A stretch of 64,000 bases of DNA from Micromonospora sp. NBRC 110009 (GCF_030518795.1 NZ_CP130427.1:6324001-6388000), one strand, 5' to 3'; shown: positions 43,208 to 51,394, numbered from the stretch's first letter. Notes: a model not told the origin generated them from the sequence alone. Numbers and translations: made by a program.

Positions 43208-43807
43208 TCAGTCGCCCTGGTAGCGCTGCTCGCGCCACGGGTCGCCGTAGTCGTGGTAGCCGGCGGTCTCCCAGAAGCCGGGCTGGTCGTCGACGAGCAG
43301 CCGGATCCCGCGGACCCACTTCGCCGACTTCCAGAAATAGAGGTGCGGGACGAGCAGCCGCGCCGGACCGCCGTGCTCGGCGGGCAGCGGGCCGTTGTCG
43401 TAGGTGTGCGCCACCCAGGCCCGGCCACCGCGCAGGTCGTCCAGGGGCAGGTTGGTGGTGTACCCGCCGTAGGAGTGGACCAGCGCGTATCGGGCGGCGG
43501 TGTCGACGCCGTCGAGCAGCGTGTCCAGCGAAACCCCCTGCCAGCTGGTGCCGAGCTTGGACCAGCGGGTGACGCAGTGGATGTCGACGGTCGGCGTCTC
43601 CTGCGCCAGGCCCATCAGCTCGTCCCAGGACCAGCGGAACTCGGCGCCACCGTCGGTGGTGAGGACGAACTCCCAGGTGTCCAGGGGCACCCGCGGCGTG
43701 GGGCCGGCGGAGAGCACCGGGAAGTCCTGGGTGAGGTACTGCCCCGGCGGCAGGGCCGGTTCGGCCGAACGGGGCCGGCCCTGGAAGCCGGGCGACACGA
43801 TTCCCAC
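43208..43807 (-). CDS. Sulfite-oxidase-like molybdopterin-dependent oxidoreductase
   Basis: 199 residues, only the molybdenum-cofactor domain of the sulfite oxidase family. The molybdenum-ligating Cys is in D-I-H-C-V-T-R-W-S, and W-x-G-V-x-L-x-x-L-L (W-Q-G-V-S-L-D-T-L-L) and Y-G-G-Y-T-T-N-L follow as in MsrP/YedY-type enzymes. There is no Tat signal, so it appears cytoplasmic, unlike MsrP. The GTG at 43807 is the start. It heads an operon with a flavin reductase and a DUF6510 protein. The substrate (sulfite, methionine sulfoxide or nitrate-type oxide) is unknown. Confidence 0.9.
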   Translation of the reverse strand: MGIVSPGFQGRPRSAEPALPPGQYLTQDFPVLSAGPTPRVPLDTWEFVLTTDGGAEFRWSWDELMGLAQETPTVDIHCVTRWSKLGTSWQGVSLDTLLDGVDTAARYALVHSYGGYTTNLPLDDLRGGRAWVAHTYDNGPLPAEHGGPARLLVPHLYFWKSAKWVRGIRLLVDDQPGFWETAGYHDYGDPWREQRYQGD

Positions 43808-43852
43808 CGGTCAGTCGTACCACCTGCGCTGGCCCCGGGCAGCCGGTTCGCT

Positions 43853-43909
43853 GTTAAGAACGGGCCCCTTCCCTACGCCAGGCGTTAAGAAGGGGCCCTT
43901 CCTTGCGCC
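43853..43909. repeat. Two tandem 26-28-bp terminator-like repeats
   Basis: Two copies of a unit that begins GTTAAGAA and contains a G/C-run palindrome (GGGCCCCTTCC-type) lie at 43853-43880 and 43884-43909, differing at a few bases. Read on the minus strand each gives a short stem followed by T-rich TTCTTAAC, so they can terminate the TerC transcript. The unit looks like a dispersed genomic repeat; a genome search would show this. Confidence 0.6.
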
Positions 43910-44926
43910 TCAGTGGCGGTCGGCGGCGACGGCGGCGCCGGGTTCCCGGTCGCGGGTGGCGCGCAGGCTGGTCAGGGTGACGACCACCAGCACGCCGATG
44001 ATGACGCCGAGCGAGACGAGCGTCGGAATCTGCGGCACGCCGGGCCAGATGCTGTGCGCCCAGTGCAGGCCGAGCTTGACGCCGATGAAGGCAAGGATGA
44101 CGGCCAGCCCGTAGCTGAGGTGCACCAGGCGGCTCAGCGCGGCGTGCAGCACGAAGTAGAGCGCGCGCAGGCCGAGCAGGGCGAACGCGTTGGTGGCGAA
44201 GACCAGGTAGGGATCTTCGGTGATGCCGTAGACGGCGGGCACCGAGTCGACGGCGAAGACCACGTCGGTGGCGAGCACCGCGACCACGACGAGGGCGAAC
44301 GGGGTGAGCGCCCGGCGCCCCTGCTGGCGGACGGTCAGCTTCGTGCTGTGGTACTCGTCGACCACCGGCATGACCTTGCGGAGCAGCTTCACCGACCGCA
44401 TCTTGTTGATGTCGACCTCCTGCTCGTGGCCGGCGAGGGCGTCCCGGAGCAGCTTGACCGCGGTGGCGATCAGGATGATCGCGAAGAGCAGGAAGGCGAA
44501 GTCGAGGGTCTGCAGGGCCGCGGCACCGAGGGCGATGAACACGGCGCGCAGCACCAGGGCGCCCGCGATGCCGTAGAGCAGCACTCGCTGGGCGAGCACG
44601 GCGGGCACCGCGAACGCGGCCAGCAGCAGCATGAAGACGAAGAGGTTGTCGACGGAGAGCGACTTCTCGACGAGATAACCGGTCAGGTACTGGACGCCCA
44701 GCTCCGACCCGTAGCGGGACCAGACCCAGGCGCCGAAGGCCAGCGGCAGGGCGACGTAGAACGCCGACCAGCCGAGCGCCTCCTTGATCGACACCTCGTG
44801 CGGCTTGCGGGTGACCAGGAAGTCCAGCACCAGCAGGGCCAGCACGCCGGCGATGGTCACCGCCCACAGGGAGGGGGTGCCGACCGACGACAGCGAGCCG
44901 GCGGACAGGTTAGACAACTCGGTCAA
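43910..44926 (-). CDS. TerC/Alx-family membrane metal exporter
   Basis: 338 residues with about nine membrane helices. The TerC signatures are S-V-D-N-L-F-V-F in an early helix and A-T-D-V-V-F-A-V-D-S-V-P-A-V in the second repeat; their Asp residues form the metal path. Members of this family (Alx, MeeF/MeeY) export Mn2+. The TTG at 44926 is chosen because a strong GAGGAGG lies six bases upstream and the riboswitch folds end just before it. A GTG at 44974 would lie inside the riboswitch and is rejected. The gene is controlled by a yybP-ykoY riboswitch, which supports manganese export. Confidence 0.93.
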   Translation of the reverse strand: MTELSNLSAGSLSSVGTPSLWAVTIAGVLALLVLDFLVTRKPHEVSIKEALGWSAFYVALPLAFGAWVWSRYGSELGVQYLTGYLVEKSLSVDNLFVFMLLLAAFAVPAVLAQRVLLYGIAGALVLRAVFIALGAAALQTLDFAFLLFAIILIATAVKLLRDALAGHEQEVDINKMRSVKLLRKVMPVVDEYHSTKLTVRQQGRRALTPFALVVVAVLATDVVFAVDSVPAVYGITEDPYLVFATNAFALLGLRALYFVLHAALSRLVHLSYGLAVILAFIGVKLGLHWAHSIWPGVPQIPTLVSLGVIIGVLVVVTLTSLRATRDREPGAAVAADRH

Positions 44927-44930
44927 TTGA

Positions 44931-44943
44931 GCCTCCTCGAACA
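44931..44943 (-). promoter_or_regulatory. Shine-Dalgarno of TerC gene within a switch helix
   Basis: On the minus strand, TGTTCGAGG (44943-44935) contains the front half of the GAGGAGG ribosome site and is perfectly complementary to CCTCGAACA (44960-44952), the 3' strand of riboswitch helix P1 plus four bases. The two pairings are mutually exclusive, so ligand binding should free the ribosome site. Confidence 0.75.
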
Positions 44944-44955
44944 CCGTGTCATGTT

Positions 44956-45052
44956 CGAGGTCTCCTTCACCCACCCTCGGTGGGCAACCACCCGAGGCGC
45001 GCCCGGGGCACGCCGTACTGACCGGAATGGTTCGTGGGAAGTACTCCCCTCG
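44956..45052 (-). ncRNA. yybP-ykoY (manganese) riboswitch
   Basis: Read on the minus strand, the element opens with CGAGGGGAGTA and closes with GGTGAAGGAGACCTCG, the two hallmark ends of the yybP-ykoY family, and the outer CGAGG/CCTCG pair as P1. Between them are GC-rich hairpins including a CGGGTGG...CCACCGAGGGTGGG arm. The family senses Mn2+ and regulates exporters of TerC/Alx type, exactly the gene that follows. The expression platform is the adjacent ribosome-site helix. I identified it from sequence landmarks only, without a covariance model. Confidence 0.85.
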
Positions 45053-45175
45053 CGGACACCAGGTTAGGGCAACCTCAGCCCGCCCGCCAACCCCGCGGGA
45101 CGCCGGTCGCTCGGATGATTGCCCTGGTCAACAGCTGGATGCGGGGCGGGCATGGTGCCCGCGGCGCCGGGGTCC

Positions 45176-45181
45176 TATGGT
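45176..45181 (+). promoter_or_regulatory. Leaderless-type -10 (TATGGT)
   Basis: TATGGT ends 6 nt before the ATG at 45188; there is no Shine-Dalgarno sequence. Confidence 0.55.
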
Positions 45182-45187
45182 GACGCG

Positions 45188-46336
45188 ATGACCAACCACG
45201 GGCCGCTCGCCGGGGTACGGGTGATCGAGCTGGCCGGCATCGGACCGGGCCCGTTCGCCGCGATGATGCTGGCCGACCTCGGCGCGGACGTGGTCCGCGT
45301 CGACCGCATCGCACCGGGCGGATTCGGCAGCATCCCCGGCGACCTGCTGAACCGCAACCGCCGCTCGCTCGCCGTCGATCTCAAGACGGCCGAGGGGCGC
45401 GAGGTGGTGCTGGCCCTGGTCGCCGGCGCGGACGCCCTGATCGAGGGCTTCCGGCCCGGGGTCACCGAGCGGCTCGGCCTCGGCCCGGACGACTGCCAGG
45501 CGGTCAACCCCCGCCTGGTGTACGGCCGGATGACCGGGTGGGGTCAGGACGGGCCGCTCGCCCGGACCGCCGGCCACGACATCGACTACCTGGCGCTGAC
45601 CGGCGCGTTGCACGGCATCGGCCGGGCCGGCGAGCGCCCCGTGCCGCCGATGAACCTGCTCGGCGACTTCGGCGGCGGCGGGATGATGCTGGCGCTCGGC
45701 GTCGTCGCCGCCCTGTACGCGGTCCGCGCCGGCGCCCCCGGGCAGATCGTCGACGCGGCCATCGTGGACGGCGTGTCGGTGCTGGCCACCCAGATCCACG
45801 CGCTGCGCCAATTCGGCATGTGGCAGGACCCGCGCGGGGTGAACCTGCTCGACGGCGGCGCGCCCTTCTACGACACGTACGAGTGCGCCGACGGCCGGCA
45901 CCTGGCCGTCGGCGCGCTGGAGCCGCAGTTCTACGACGAGCTGGTCCGGCTCACCGGTTTCCCGCTCGACGGCGACGAGGCACCGGACCGGACCGACCCG
46001 GCGAACTGGCCGGCGCTGCGCGCGGCGTGGGCCCGGCTGTTCCGGACCCGTACCCGGGACGAGTGGACGGAGCTGTTGGCCGCCTCCGACGCCTGCGTGG
46101 CCCCGGTGCTGGACTGGGCGGAGGCGCCCGAGCACCCGCACCTGGCGGCCCGGGGCGTCTTCGTCGAGCACGACGGCGTCGCCCAGCCGGCCCCCGCGCC
46201 CCGCTTCTCCGCCACCCCCACCTCGGTGCGCCGGCCGCCCCCGCAGCCCGGCGAGCACACCGACGAGGTGCTGGCGGAGGCCGGCTTCGACGCCGAGCGG
46301 ATCGCCGCCCTGCGCGCCGCCGGTACGGTCGCCTGA
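45188..46336 (+). CDS. CaiB/BaiF-type CoA transferase family protein, alpha-methylacyl-CoA racemase-like
   Basis: 382 residues. The family pattern G-V-R-V-I-E-L-A-G-I-G-P-G-P-F lies at the N-terminus. The racemase-type catalytic pair is suggested by G-H-D-I-D-Y-L-A-L-T-G (His) and N-L-L-G-D-F-G-G-G (Asp), as in mycobacterial MCR. That enzyme epimerises 2-methylacyl-CoA thioesters in branched-chain lipid breakdown. No beta-oxidation genes are adjacent. The ATG at 45188 has a leaderless TATGGT; an in-frame extension to 45119 is not supported. It converges with a DUF2267 gene, 9 bp away. Confidence 0.9.
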   Translation: MTNHGPLAGVRVIELAGIGPGPFAAMMLADLGADVVRVDRIAPGGFGSIPGDLLNRNRRSLAVDLKTAEGREVVLALVAGADALIEGFRPGVTERLGLGPDDCQAVNPRLVYGRMTGWGQDGPLARTAGHDIDYLALTGALHGIGRAGERPVPPMNLLGDFGGGGMMLALGVVAALYAVRAGAPGQIVDAAIVDGVSVLATQIHALRQFGMWQDPRGVNLLDGGAPFYDTYECADGRHLAVGALEPQFYDELVRLTGFPLDGDEAPDRTDPANWPALRAAWARLFRTRTRDEWTELLAASDACVAPVLDWAEAPEHPHLAARGVFVEHDGVAQPAPAPRFSATPTSVRRPPPQPGEHTDEVLAEAGFDAERIAALRAAGTVA

Positions 46337-46345
46337 CCCACCGGC

Positions 46346-46753
46346 TCAGGTGCGGCGTGCGATGGCCGGCGCCAGGGCCGGCTCCACCAGGTCCCGGTAG
46401 TCGCGCGGCAGTTGCACCACCACGTCCTGGAACTCGCCGCCGGTGATCGCCTCGCGCAGCGTGGTGAACACGCCCCGCACCGCGTCCCGGGCGACGTTCT
46501 CGTCGCAGCCGGCCCGCTGGGCCACCCGGGCCACGAACTCGGCCGCCCCGAACCGGTCGGCCGCCTCGGTGCGCGGGTGGGGCTTGAGCATCCCCCACAG
46601 GGGCTTCGGCAGCTGCGCGGCGAGATCCAGCACCTCGCCGCCGGTCAGCCGTTCGGCCAGGGTCTCCAGCGTGGCCGTGGTCAGCTGCGCCGCCCGATCG
46701 TCGGACGTTCCGGTACGCCGGGCGACCCGGTCCACGAAGGTGAGGTAGTGCAT
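46346..46753 (-). CDS. DUF2267 protein
   Basis: 135 residues, essentially one DUF2267 domain. It is all-helical in pattern, with two similar halves (T-F-V-D-R-V-A-R-R-T-G and F-V-A-R-V-A-Q-R-A-G). L-P-K-P-L-W and Q-L-P-R-D-Y occur at matching positions of the halves, so the domain looks like an internal duplication. The ATG at 46753 follows GAAGGGGG. It converges with the CoA transferase gene and diverges from the DUF2795 gene. The fusion protein at 28496 carries the same domain. The function is unknown. Confidence 0.8.
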   Translation of the reverse strand: MHYLTFVDRVARRTGTSDDRAAQLTTATLETLAERLTGGEVLDLAAQLPKPLWGMLKPHPRTEAADRFGAAEFVARVAQRAGCDENVARDAVRGVFTTLREAITGGEFQDVVVQLPRDYRDLVEPALAPAIARRT

Positions 46754-46911
46754 CCGTGGTACCCCCTTCGGTCCTCCAGCCGACCGCCTACCCGTCCCGG
46801 CCGCCCGGAAACGGTGGCCGGATTTTTCCGCCGGTCCCGCGCGTGACCAGCGGCCCGGCGGGTAACCGCCGCCCGGTCGTGACCGCAACTACAGGCGCGA
46901 GGAGCCCACCC

Positions 46912-47181
46912 ATGGCGAGTTACGCGGACGTCCTTGAGTACCTGTCGGCGTTGGACTACCCGGCCGGGAAGGACGACGTCATCCGGGAGGCCGAACGGGA
47001 GGGCGCGCCGCCGGACGTGTTGCAGGCGCTGCGGGCGCTGCCCCCGGTGGACTACGCCGACGGCAACCAGGTGGCCCGGTCGGCCGGCATCGACGCCGCG
47101 CCCGAGGTGAGCCGCTCGCAGCGCGCGGCGCAGGCCCGGGACAAGCACCTGCGGGTCTCGCAGCACCTCCGCGGCATCTGA
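46912..47181 (+). CDS. DUF2795 protein
   Basis: 89 residues. A-D-V-L-E-Y-L-S-A-L-D-Y-P-A-G-K-D-D-V near the start and L-Q-A-L-R-A-L-P-P-V-D-Y in the middle match DUF2795, a small helical domain common in actinobacteria. The C-terminal part is basic. The ATG at 46912 follows GAGGAG. It lies 11 bp before a membrane protein gene with which it may be co-transcribed. The function is unknown. Confidence 0.85.
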   Translation: MASYADVLEYLSALDYPAGKDDVIREAEREGAPPDVLQALRALPPVDYADGNQVARSAGIDAAPEVSRSQRAAQARDKHLRVSQHLRGI

Positions 47182-47192
47182 CGCGCGGGCCG

Positions 47193-47858
47193 GTGGCACG
47201 CCCGACGGCGGCCCGGCGGGCGCACGGCCACGTGCCGGCGGCGCTCCAGCTCGCCGTGATGGGGCTGGTCGGAGTCGCCTGCGGTGCGCTCGCCGGGATG
47301 CTGGGATCGCCGGCGCTCGCGCCGCTCGTCGGTTGGGACGCCGCCGCGCTGAGCTGGCTGTACCTGCAGTGGAGCCGGTTGTCGCGGTTGGACGCCGAGC
47401 AGACCGAGCGGCTGGCCCAGCTCGAGGACCCCAACCGCGCGATGCGCGACGTGCTGCTGCTGGCCGCCTGCCTGGCCAGCCTGCTGGCGGTCGTCGTGCT
47501 GCTCACCAGCGCGCACGCCGCCGGCCCGGGGCTCCCCCGCGACCTGTACGGCGGACTCGGGGTGGTCAGCGTGGTGGCCTCCTGGTTCGTGGTGCACACC
47601 GTCTTCACCACCCGCTACGCCCGGCTGTACTACACGGGCGAACCGGGCGGGATCAACTTCCACCAGGACGAGCCGCCCTGCTTCGCCGACTTCGCGTACG
47701 TCGGCTTCACCGTGGGCTCCACCTTCCAGGTCTCCGACACCGACCTGTGCAGCGCCGAGATGCGGCGCACCGTGCTGCGGCACACGCTGCTGTCGTACCT
47801 GTTCGGGGCGGTCATCATCGCCGCGACGGTGAACCTGCTCGCCAGCCTCGCCAAGTGA
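47193..47858 (+). CDS. DUF1345 integral membrane protein
   Basis: 221 residues with five predicted membrane helices (about 15-37, 38-52, 85-108, 115-135 and 192-215). The long loop with Y-Y-T-G-E-P-G-G-I-N-F-H and A-Y-V-G-F-T-V-G-S-T-F-Q-V-S-D-T-D is the DUF1345 signature and resembles an ion-channel pore loop followed by a helix. The GTG at 47193 is the start. It lies 11 bp after the DUF2795 gene. A channel-like function is a guess from the loop pattern. Confidence 0.88.
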   Translation: MARPTAARRAHGHVPAALQLAVMGLVGVACGALAGMLGSPALAPLVGWDAAALSWLYLQWSRLSRLDAEQTERLAQLEDPNRAMRDVLLLAACLASLLAVVVLLTSAHAAGPGLPRDLYGGLGVVSVVASWFVVHTVFTTRYARLYYTGEPGGINFHQDEPPCFADFAYVGFTVGSTFQVSDTDLCSAEMRRTVLRHTLLSYLFGAVIIAATVNLLASLAK

Positions 47859-48070
47859 ATGCCGGAGCAGGCGGGCGCCCCGGGTCACGAACCGCGACCT
47901 GGGGCGCCACGCAGCACCTGCTCCTGCCGGTCCGCGCCCGAACCGGGTCGCGACCGCCAGGCGGTGGATGTTCGCCCGAACCGGGCGGGCATCGCTGCCA
48001 CGATCATCATACGATGGGAGATCAGCCGAACGGGTGACTATCGCGAAAATGTGGCCCGCCGCACGGCCGC

Positions 48071-48736
48071 TCACGGGGTCAGGTGCGCGTAGCTCTTCTC
48101 CAGGTCCACCCGGGCCAGCGCCCCCACCAGCCAGGCCAGCCGCTCCGACTCGCCACTGCCGGCCAGGCCGGCCAGGTCCTGCGCGGACCGGCCCAGGCCC
48201 AGCCGGCGTGCCGCGGCGAGCGCCCGGCGGTCCGCCACCGGCGCCACCTCCCGCCACACCGCCTGCGCCTCCCGCAGGAACAGGTCCGCCACCTCGTCGT
48301 CGACGCCCGGCAGCGCGGTGAGCAACCGCCGCTCCCGGGCCGGATCCTGGTGCGCCTCCGTGCGGAGCCGACGCAGATCGCCCCGGTAGCGGTCGGCGAC
48401 GGTCTGCGCGAGGTCGCCCAGGGCGTTCGCGAGGCCGTCCACGTCGCCGCGCTGGCCCGCCGCGCGCAACACCCGTACCCGATCCTCGTGCAGCGAGCGG
48501 GCCAGCCGCGCCGCGCTGTCCCAGCCCGCGTCCCGCAACGCCGCCGCGGTGTCGACCGCCTTGCGGAAGTCACCCCGGCGGGCGAGCAGAACAGACAGGT
48601 AGAGCACCTGGAACAGCGCGGACGGATTGTTGATGACCCGGAATCCGTACCGTTCGGCGAAACCCCGGCCGTCCCCGGCGAGCCGGCGGACCAGCCGCTT
48701 CTTGTCCTCGATGCTGGAGATCGCAGTGGTCGGCAT
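48071..48736 (-). CDS. Helix-hairpin-helix endonuclease III-like protein
   Basis: 221 residues, all-helical. The order of motifs resembles HhH-GPD DNA glycosylases: N-P-S-A-L-F-Q-V-L-Y-L-S-V-L-L-A (as in the N-terminal helix of Nth), a helix-hairpin-helix-like L-P-G-V-D-D-E-V-A-D, and helices after it. The catalytic Lys of Nth and the iron-sulfur Cys are not evident, so glycosylase/lyase activity is doubtful. The ATG at 48736 is the start, with no strong ribosome site. It faces the DUF1345 gene and lies 32 bp downstream of the pirin gene. Confidence 0.6.
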   Translation of the reverse strand: MPTTAISSIEDKKRLVRRLAGDGRGFAERYGFRVINNPSALFQVLYLSVLLARRGDFRKAVDTAAALRDAGWDSAARLARSLHEDRVRVLRAAGQRGDVDGLANALGDLAQTVADRYRGDLRRLRTEAHQDPARERRLLTALPGVDDEVADLFLREAQAVWREVAPVADRRALAAARRLGLGRSAQDLAGLAGSGESERLAWLVGALARVDLEKSYAHLTP

Positions 48737-48768
48737 GCCCCGCGTCTACCCGCGCGCGCAGCGGGCAT

Positions 48769-49740
48769 TCAGCCCAGGACGCCGCCACGCCGGTCGCGGG
48801 CCTTCAGCCGGGTGGTCGGCAGCGCCGGGGCGGGCAGCGGAGGCGCCGGGTCGTCGGCGACCACGCCGAACCGCCGGCCCGCCATCCAGTCCTCCCGAGC
48901 CGCGGCGACCTCGTCGTGCGAGCGGCCGACGAAGTTCCACCACATCACCAGCGGCTCCTCGAACGGCGTGCCGCCGAGCAGCAGCAGCCGGCTGCCCGGC
49001 GCCGCCGCCACGACGAGGGTGTCCCGGCCGGCTCCCAGGTAGAGCAGCGCACCCGGCTCCAGCGACATGCCGTCCACCTCGGCGGAGCCCGACATCGCCA
49101 GCAGCCCGTACTCGAAGTCCCGGCGCAGCGGCAGCCGGGCCGTCGCCGGGCCGCGGACCTCGAGCTGCGCGCCGACCAGCGGGGTGTGCACCACGGCCGG
49201 GGAACGCTCACCGCCGACCTCGCCGACCAGCAGGGTGAAGTCCAGGTCGCCGTCGCGCCACCGGGGCAACTCCGCGTGGTGGGCGAAGTCCGCCGCACCG
49301 GCCCGGGCCGGATCCGGCAGTGCCACCCACAACTGCACGCCGTGCATCACCGGGGGATGCGTCGCCGGGGACCGTTCCGAGTGGGCGATGCCGTGGCCGG
49401 AGGTCATCACGTTGAGCTGCCCCGGCCGGATGGGCTGCACGTTGCCCAGGCTGTCCCGGTGCATGATCTCGCCGTCGAGCAGCCAGGTGACCGTCTGCAA
49501 CCCGGTGTGCGGGTGCGGCGGCACCTCCATGCCGGGGCGCTCGGCGACGTCGTCCGGTCCGAAGTGGTCGACGAAGCACCAGGCCCCGACCAGCCGCCGC
49601 TGCCGCTGCGGCAGCAGCCGCCGCACCGTGGTGTAGCGGCCGAGCGGCACGTCGTGACCGGGCAGCAGGACGCTCGGCTGCTCGGCGGGAGCAGCGCCGG
49701 GCGGGAGGGTTTGCGCAGGCAGGGATTCGGTTCGGTCCAC
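48769..49740 (-). CDS. Pirin-family protein
   Basis: 323 residues, a bicupin. The first cupin holds the pirin metal ligands in P-P-H-P-H-T-G and S-G-H-G-I-A-H-S-E, with a Glu following. The second cupin is the beta-rich region from about 180 to 290. Pirins bind Fe or Ni; some have quercetinase activity and others modulate transcription or pyruvate metabolism. GTG at 49740 lies 6 nt after TAGAGT on the minus strand and has no ribosome site, so it is probably leaderless. The assignment is firm; the role is not inferable. Confidence 0.93.
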   Translation of the reverse strand: MDRTESLPAQTLPPGAAPAEQPSVLLPGHDVPLGRYTTVRRLLPQRQRRLVGAWCFVDHFGPDDVAERPGMEVPPHPHTGLQTVTWLLDGEIMHRDSLGNVQPIRPGQLNVMTSGHGIAHSERSPATHPPVMHGVQLWVALPDPARAGAADFAHHAELPRWRDGDLDFTLLVGEVGGERSPAVVHTPLVGAQLEVRGPATARLPLRRDFEYGLLAMSGSAEVDGMSLEPGALLYLGAGRDTLVVAAAPGSRLLLLGGTPFEEPLVMWWNFVGRSHDEVAAAREDWMAGRRFGVVADDPAPPLPAPALPTTRLKARDRRGGVLG

Positions 49741-49746
49741 CGCCCG

Positions 49747-49752
49747 ACTCTA
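49747..49752 (-). promoter_or_regulatory. Leaderless-type -10 (TAGAGT)
   Basis: On the minus strand TAGAGT ends 6 nt before the pirin GTG at 49740. Confidence 0.55.
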
Positions 49753-49890
49753 CGCTCAGCTCTCCCCGACGATCATCGCGTTCGCCGGGGTGGTTGCTGG
49801 TGAGGGCTGGGGGCGAGGGCGACCGGCTCCGGGCTCACTGTCAGGCTTGATCCCCGCGCCGGTCACTCTTGCCTTCTGGTACGCACAGAT

Positions 49891-49930
49891 GCCGCTGGCC
49901 GGCACCCGTGTTCGGGTGCCGGCCAGCGGC
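49891..49930 (-). terminator. Terminator of lysozyme-like gene copy A
   Basis: Perfect 18-bp arms (49891-49908 and 49913-49930, core GCCGGCACCCG) with a 4-nt loop, 20 bp after the stop codon. It is the strongest hairpin in the window. Confidence 0.9.
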
Positions 49931-49950
49931 TTGATGCGCTTGTTCGGTTG

Positions 49951-50547
49951 TCAGCTGTTCCAGTGCTGGGCGACGAGGTCGGCGGCCTGCTGCTCCCACT
50001 GGGCGTAGGCGTCCGGGTAGGCCGAGACCTGCACGGTCTGGGCGGCCTCGGTCAGCGGCATGTCCTGCCACCCGTCGACCTGCTTCAGACCCTTCTCGAA
50101 CGCAAGCGTCGAGTACTCGGGGTTGGTGATCTGCTCCGGCGTACCCCAACCACTGGACGGCCGCTGCTGGAACAGGCCCAGCGAGTCGTGGTCATTGGCG
50201 TCGCCGAGGTGGCCCAGGTTCTCCAGCTTCGACTCCTGCAGGCTCGTGGCGATCGAGATCACCGCGGCCCGCTCCGGCAGACCCGCCTTCTTCGTCGCCG
50301 CAATGATCGCCTTCGCATTCGCGACCTGCTCATCGTTCAGGTCGATGCGCGACTGGGCGCCCTGCACACCATGCGGAACCAGCTTGGCCTTGTCCACACC
50401 CGGCTTGTCCGCCTGCACGGCCACCGCGACCGGCTTGCCCTCGACGGGGCGGGCGTCGGCGTGAGCGGCGATCGGACCGGCGAACACACCACCGGTGAAA
50501 GCCACACCAGCGATACCAAGCACGCTCTTACGCAGCATCGAGTTCAT
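49951..50547 (-). CDS. Secreted lysozyme-like (SLT-type) cell-wall protein, copy A
   Basis: 198 residues. A signal peptide (K-S-V-L-G-I-A-G-V-A-F, cleavage near A-H-A-D-A at about residue 32) is followed by a short linker and the same domain as the anchored protein at 21660. Shared motifs are A-T-S-L-Q-E-S-K-L with the candidate catalytic Glu, D-H-D-S-L-G-L-F-Q-Q-R-P-S-S-G-W and G-W-Q-D-M-P-L-T-E-A-A-Q. The ATG at 50547 has GGAG at seven bases; a GTG one codon earlier is the alternative. The protein is identical to copy B (54773). Family members in actinobacteria are secreted and probably act on peptidoglycan, though this is not proven. Confidence 0.82.
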   Translation of the reverse strand: MNSMLRKSVLGIAGVAFTGGVFAGPIAAHADARPVEGKPVAVAVQADKPGVDKAKLVPHGVQGAQSRIDLNDEQVANAKAIIAATKKAGLPERAAVISIATSLQESKLENLGHLGDANDHDSLGLFQQRPSSGWGTPEQITNPEYSTLAFEKGLKQVDGWQDMPLTEAAQTVQVSAYPDAYAQWEQQAADLVAQHWNS

Positions 50548-51394
50548 CACAAAGCTCCATTCGGGGGTTGGCGTCCACGCCGATGGGGGTCAACAGCAGA
50601 CGCAAGCACCGTCAGGCGCCCAAAAAGCAAAAAGGGGAAAAGTCTTGGGGGGATCCGGCGTGCGGGGCAGGGCCTCTTCGCGGCGCCGGGACCATGTGTA
50701 ACGACCGGCGGCCCACCATCATTCCGGCGACCCACGCACCCGCCTCGGCGGCGCGTCTTCCTCGGTCATTCACCCGTGTTCAACGACCCCCGCCCACCCA
50801 CCATTCCGGCCCCGGGATGCCACCGGTCACACCCACAAACCGGACACACCACCCCGTCACGGGCCAGGCCGCGCAGACCCCGACGCGGTCAGTGGAACAC
50901 CATGGAGGTCACCGGAGCCCGGAGACAGCCATGACGTTCCACCCAGCACACCCAGCCAGCCCACAACCCGGCCAAAACAGTCCGCCACTCCATATCGAGG
51001 ATGGCGGCAGCAGGGCCGGGGCGGCGGAAGCAGCGGCATGACGGGCCGGGGCGCCAGACCGTCGCGGGGGACACCGGGAGAGTTGCGCCGCCGTCGGGGC
51101 GGCACCGCCGGACGTCTGGCGGCCATCGCGGCGCCGGCCGGGCGGCACCGCCGGATGTCCGGCAGGCCATCGCGCTGGCCCGGCCCCCGAACCCGCGCGT
51201 CGTGGGCCGCCGCCGGAAGACCTGGAACCAGACATCCGGCGTACCTCAGACGCCGACCGCGCAGACCGCACGGGTCCGGACCACGACGCGGGTGCGGCCC
51301 GCCGAGACCAGCGCAGCGATCAGCCTGACCGCCCGGAGCCGGCACGGCGGGCCACACCCGACAAGAGCAACCACCGAACAAGAGCAGCAGGTAG
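50548..51394. other. Long intergenic region upstream of copy A
   Basis: 847 bp with no supported gene; short frames here are broken in the otherwise duplicated copy B. On the minus strand the first 100 bp hold two T-rich tracts (around 50610-50640). From ~51100 there are three copies of a CCGGAYGTCYGG-like palindrome (51108-51119, 51151-51162, 51228-51239) and a ~35-bp segment (51248-51282) that recurs upstream of copy B. It probably contains the promoter and a long 5' leader of the lysozyme-like gene. I did not find a known riboswitch in it. Confidence 0.6.

Larger units (their letters stand above)
49891..50854. repeat. Direct duplication copy A (964 bp)
   Basis: Bases 49891-50854 match 54713-55676 at all but three positions (50026, 50835 and 50836), a constant offset of 4822 bp. 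The unit holds a terminator, a complete lysozyme-like gene and ~300 bp upstream. Weaker similarity continues to about 51040. Such identity at synonymous positions indicates recent duplication or ongoing gene conversion. Confidence 0.95.

Noticed and set aside
44927..44974. A longer TerC reading frame from a GTG at 44974
   Set aside because: That start lies inside the 3' part of the riboswitch and has no ribosome site of its own function; the TTG at 44926 has an ideal one.
50548..50854. Possible c-di-AMP (ydaO) riboswitch upstream of the lysozyme-like genes, suggested by GGGTGAAT on the minus strand
   Set aside because: The other required elements, such as the GGGGA and CCCGAAnCCGnCAGC segments, could not be found at suitable spacing.
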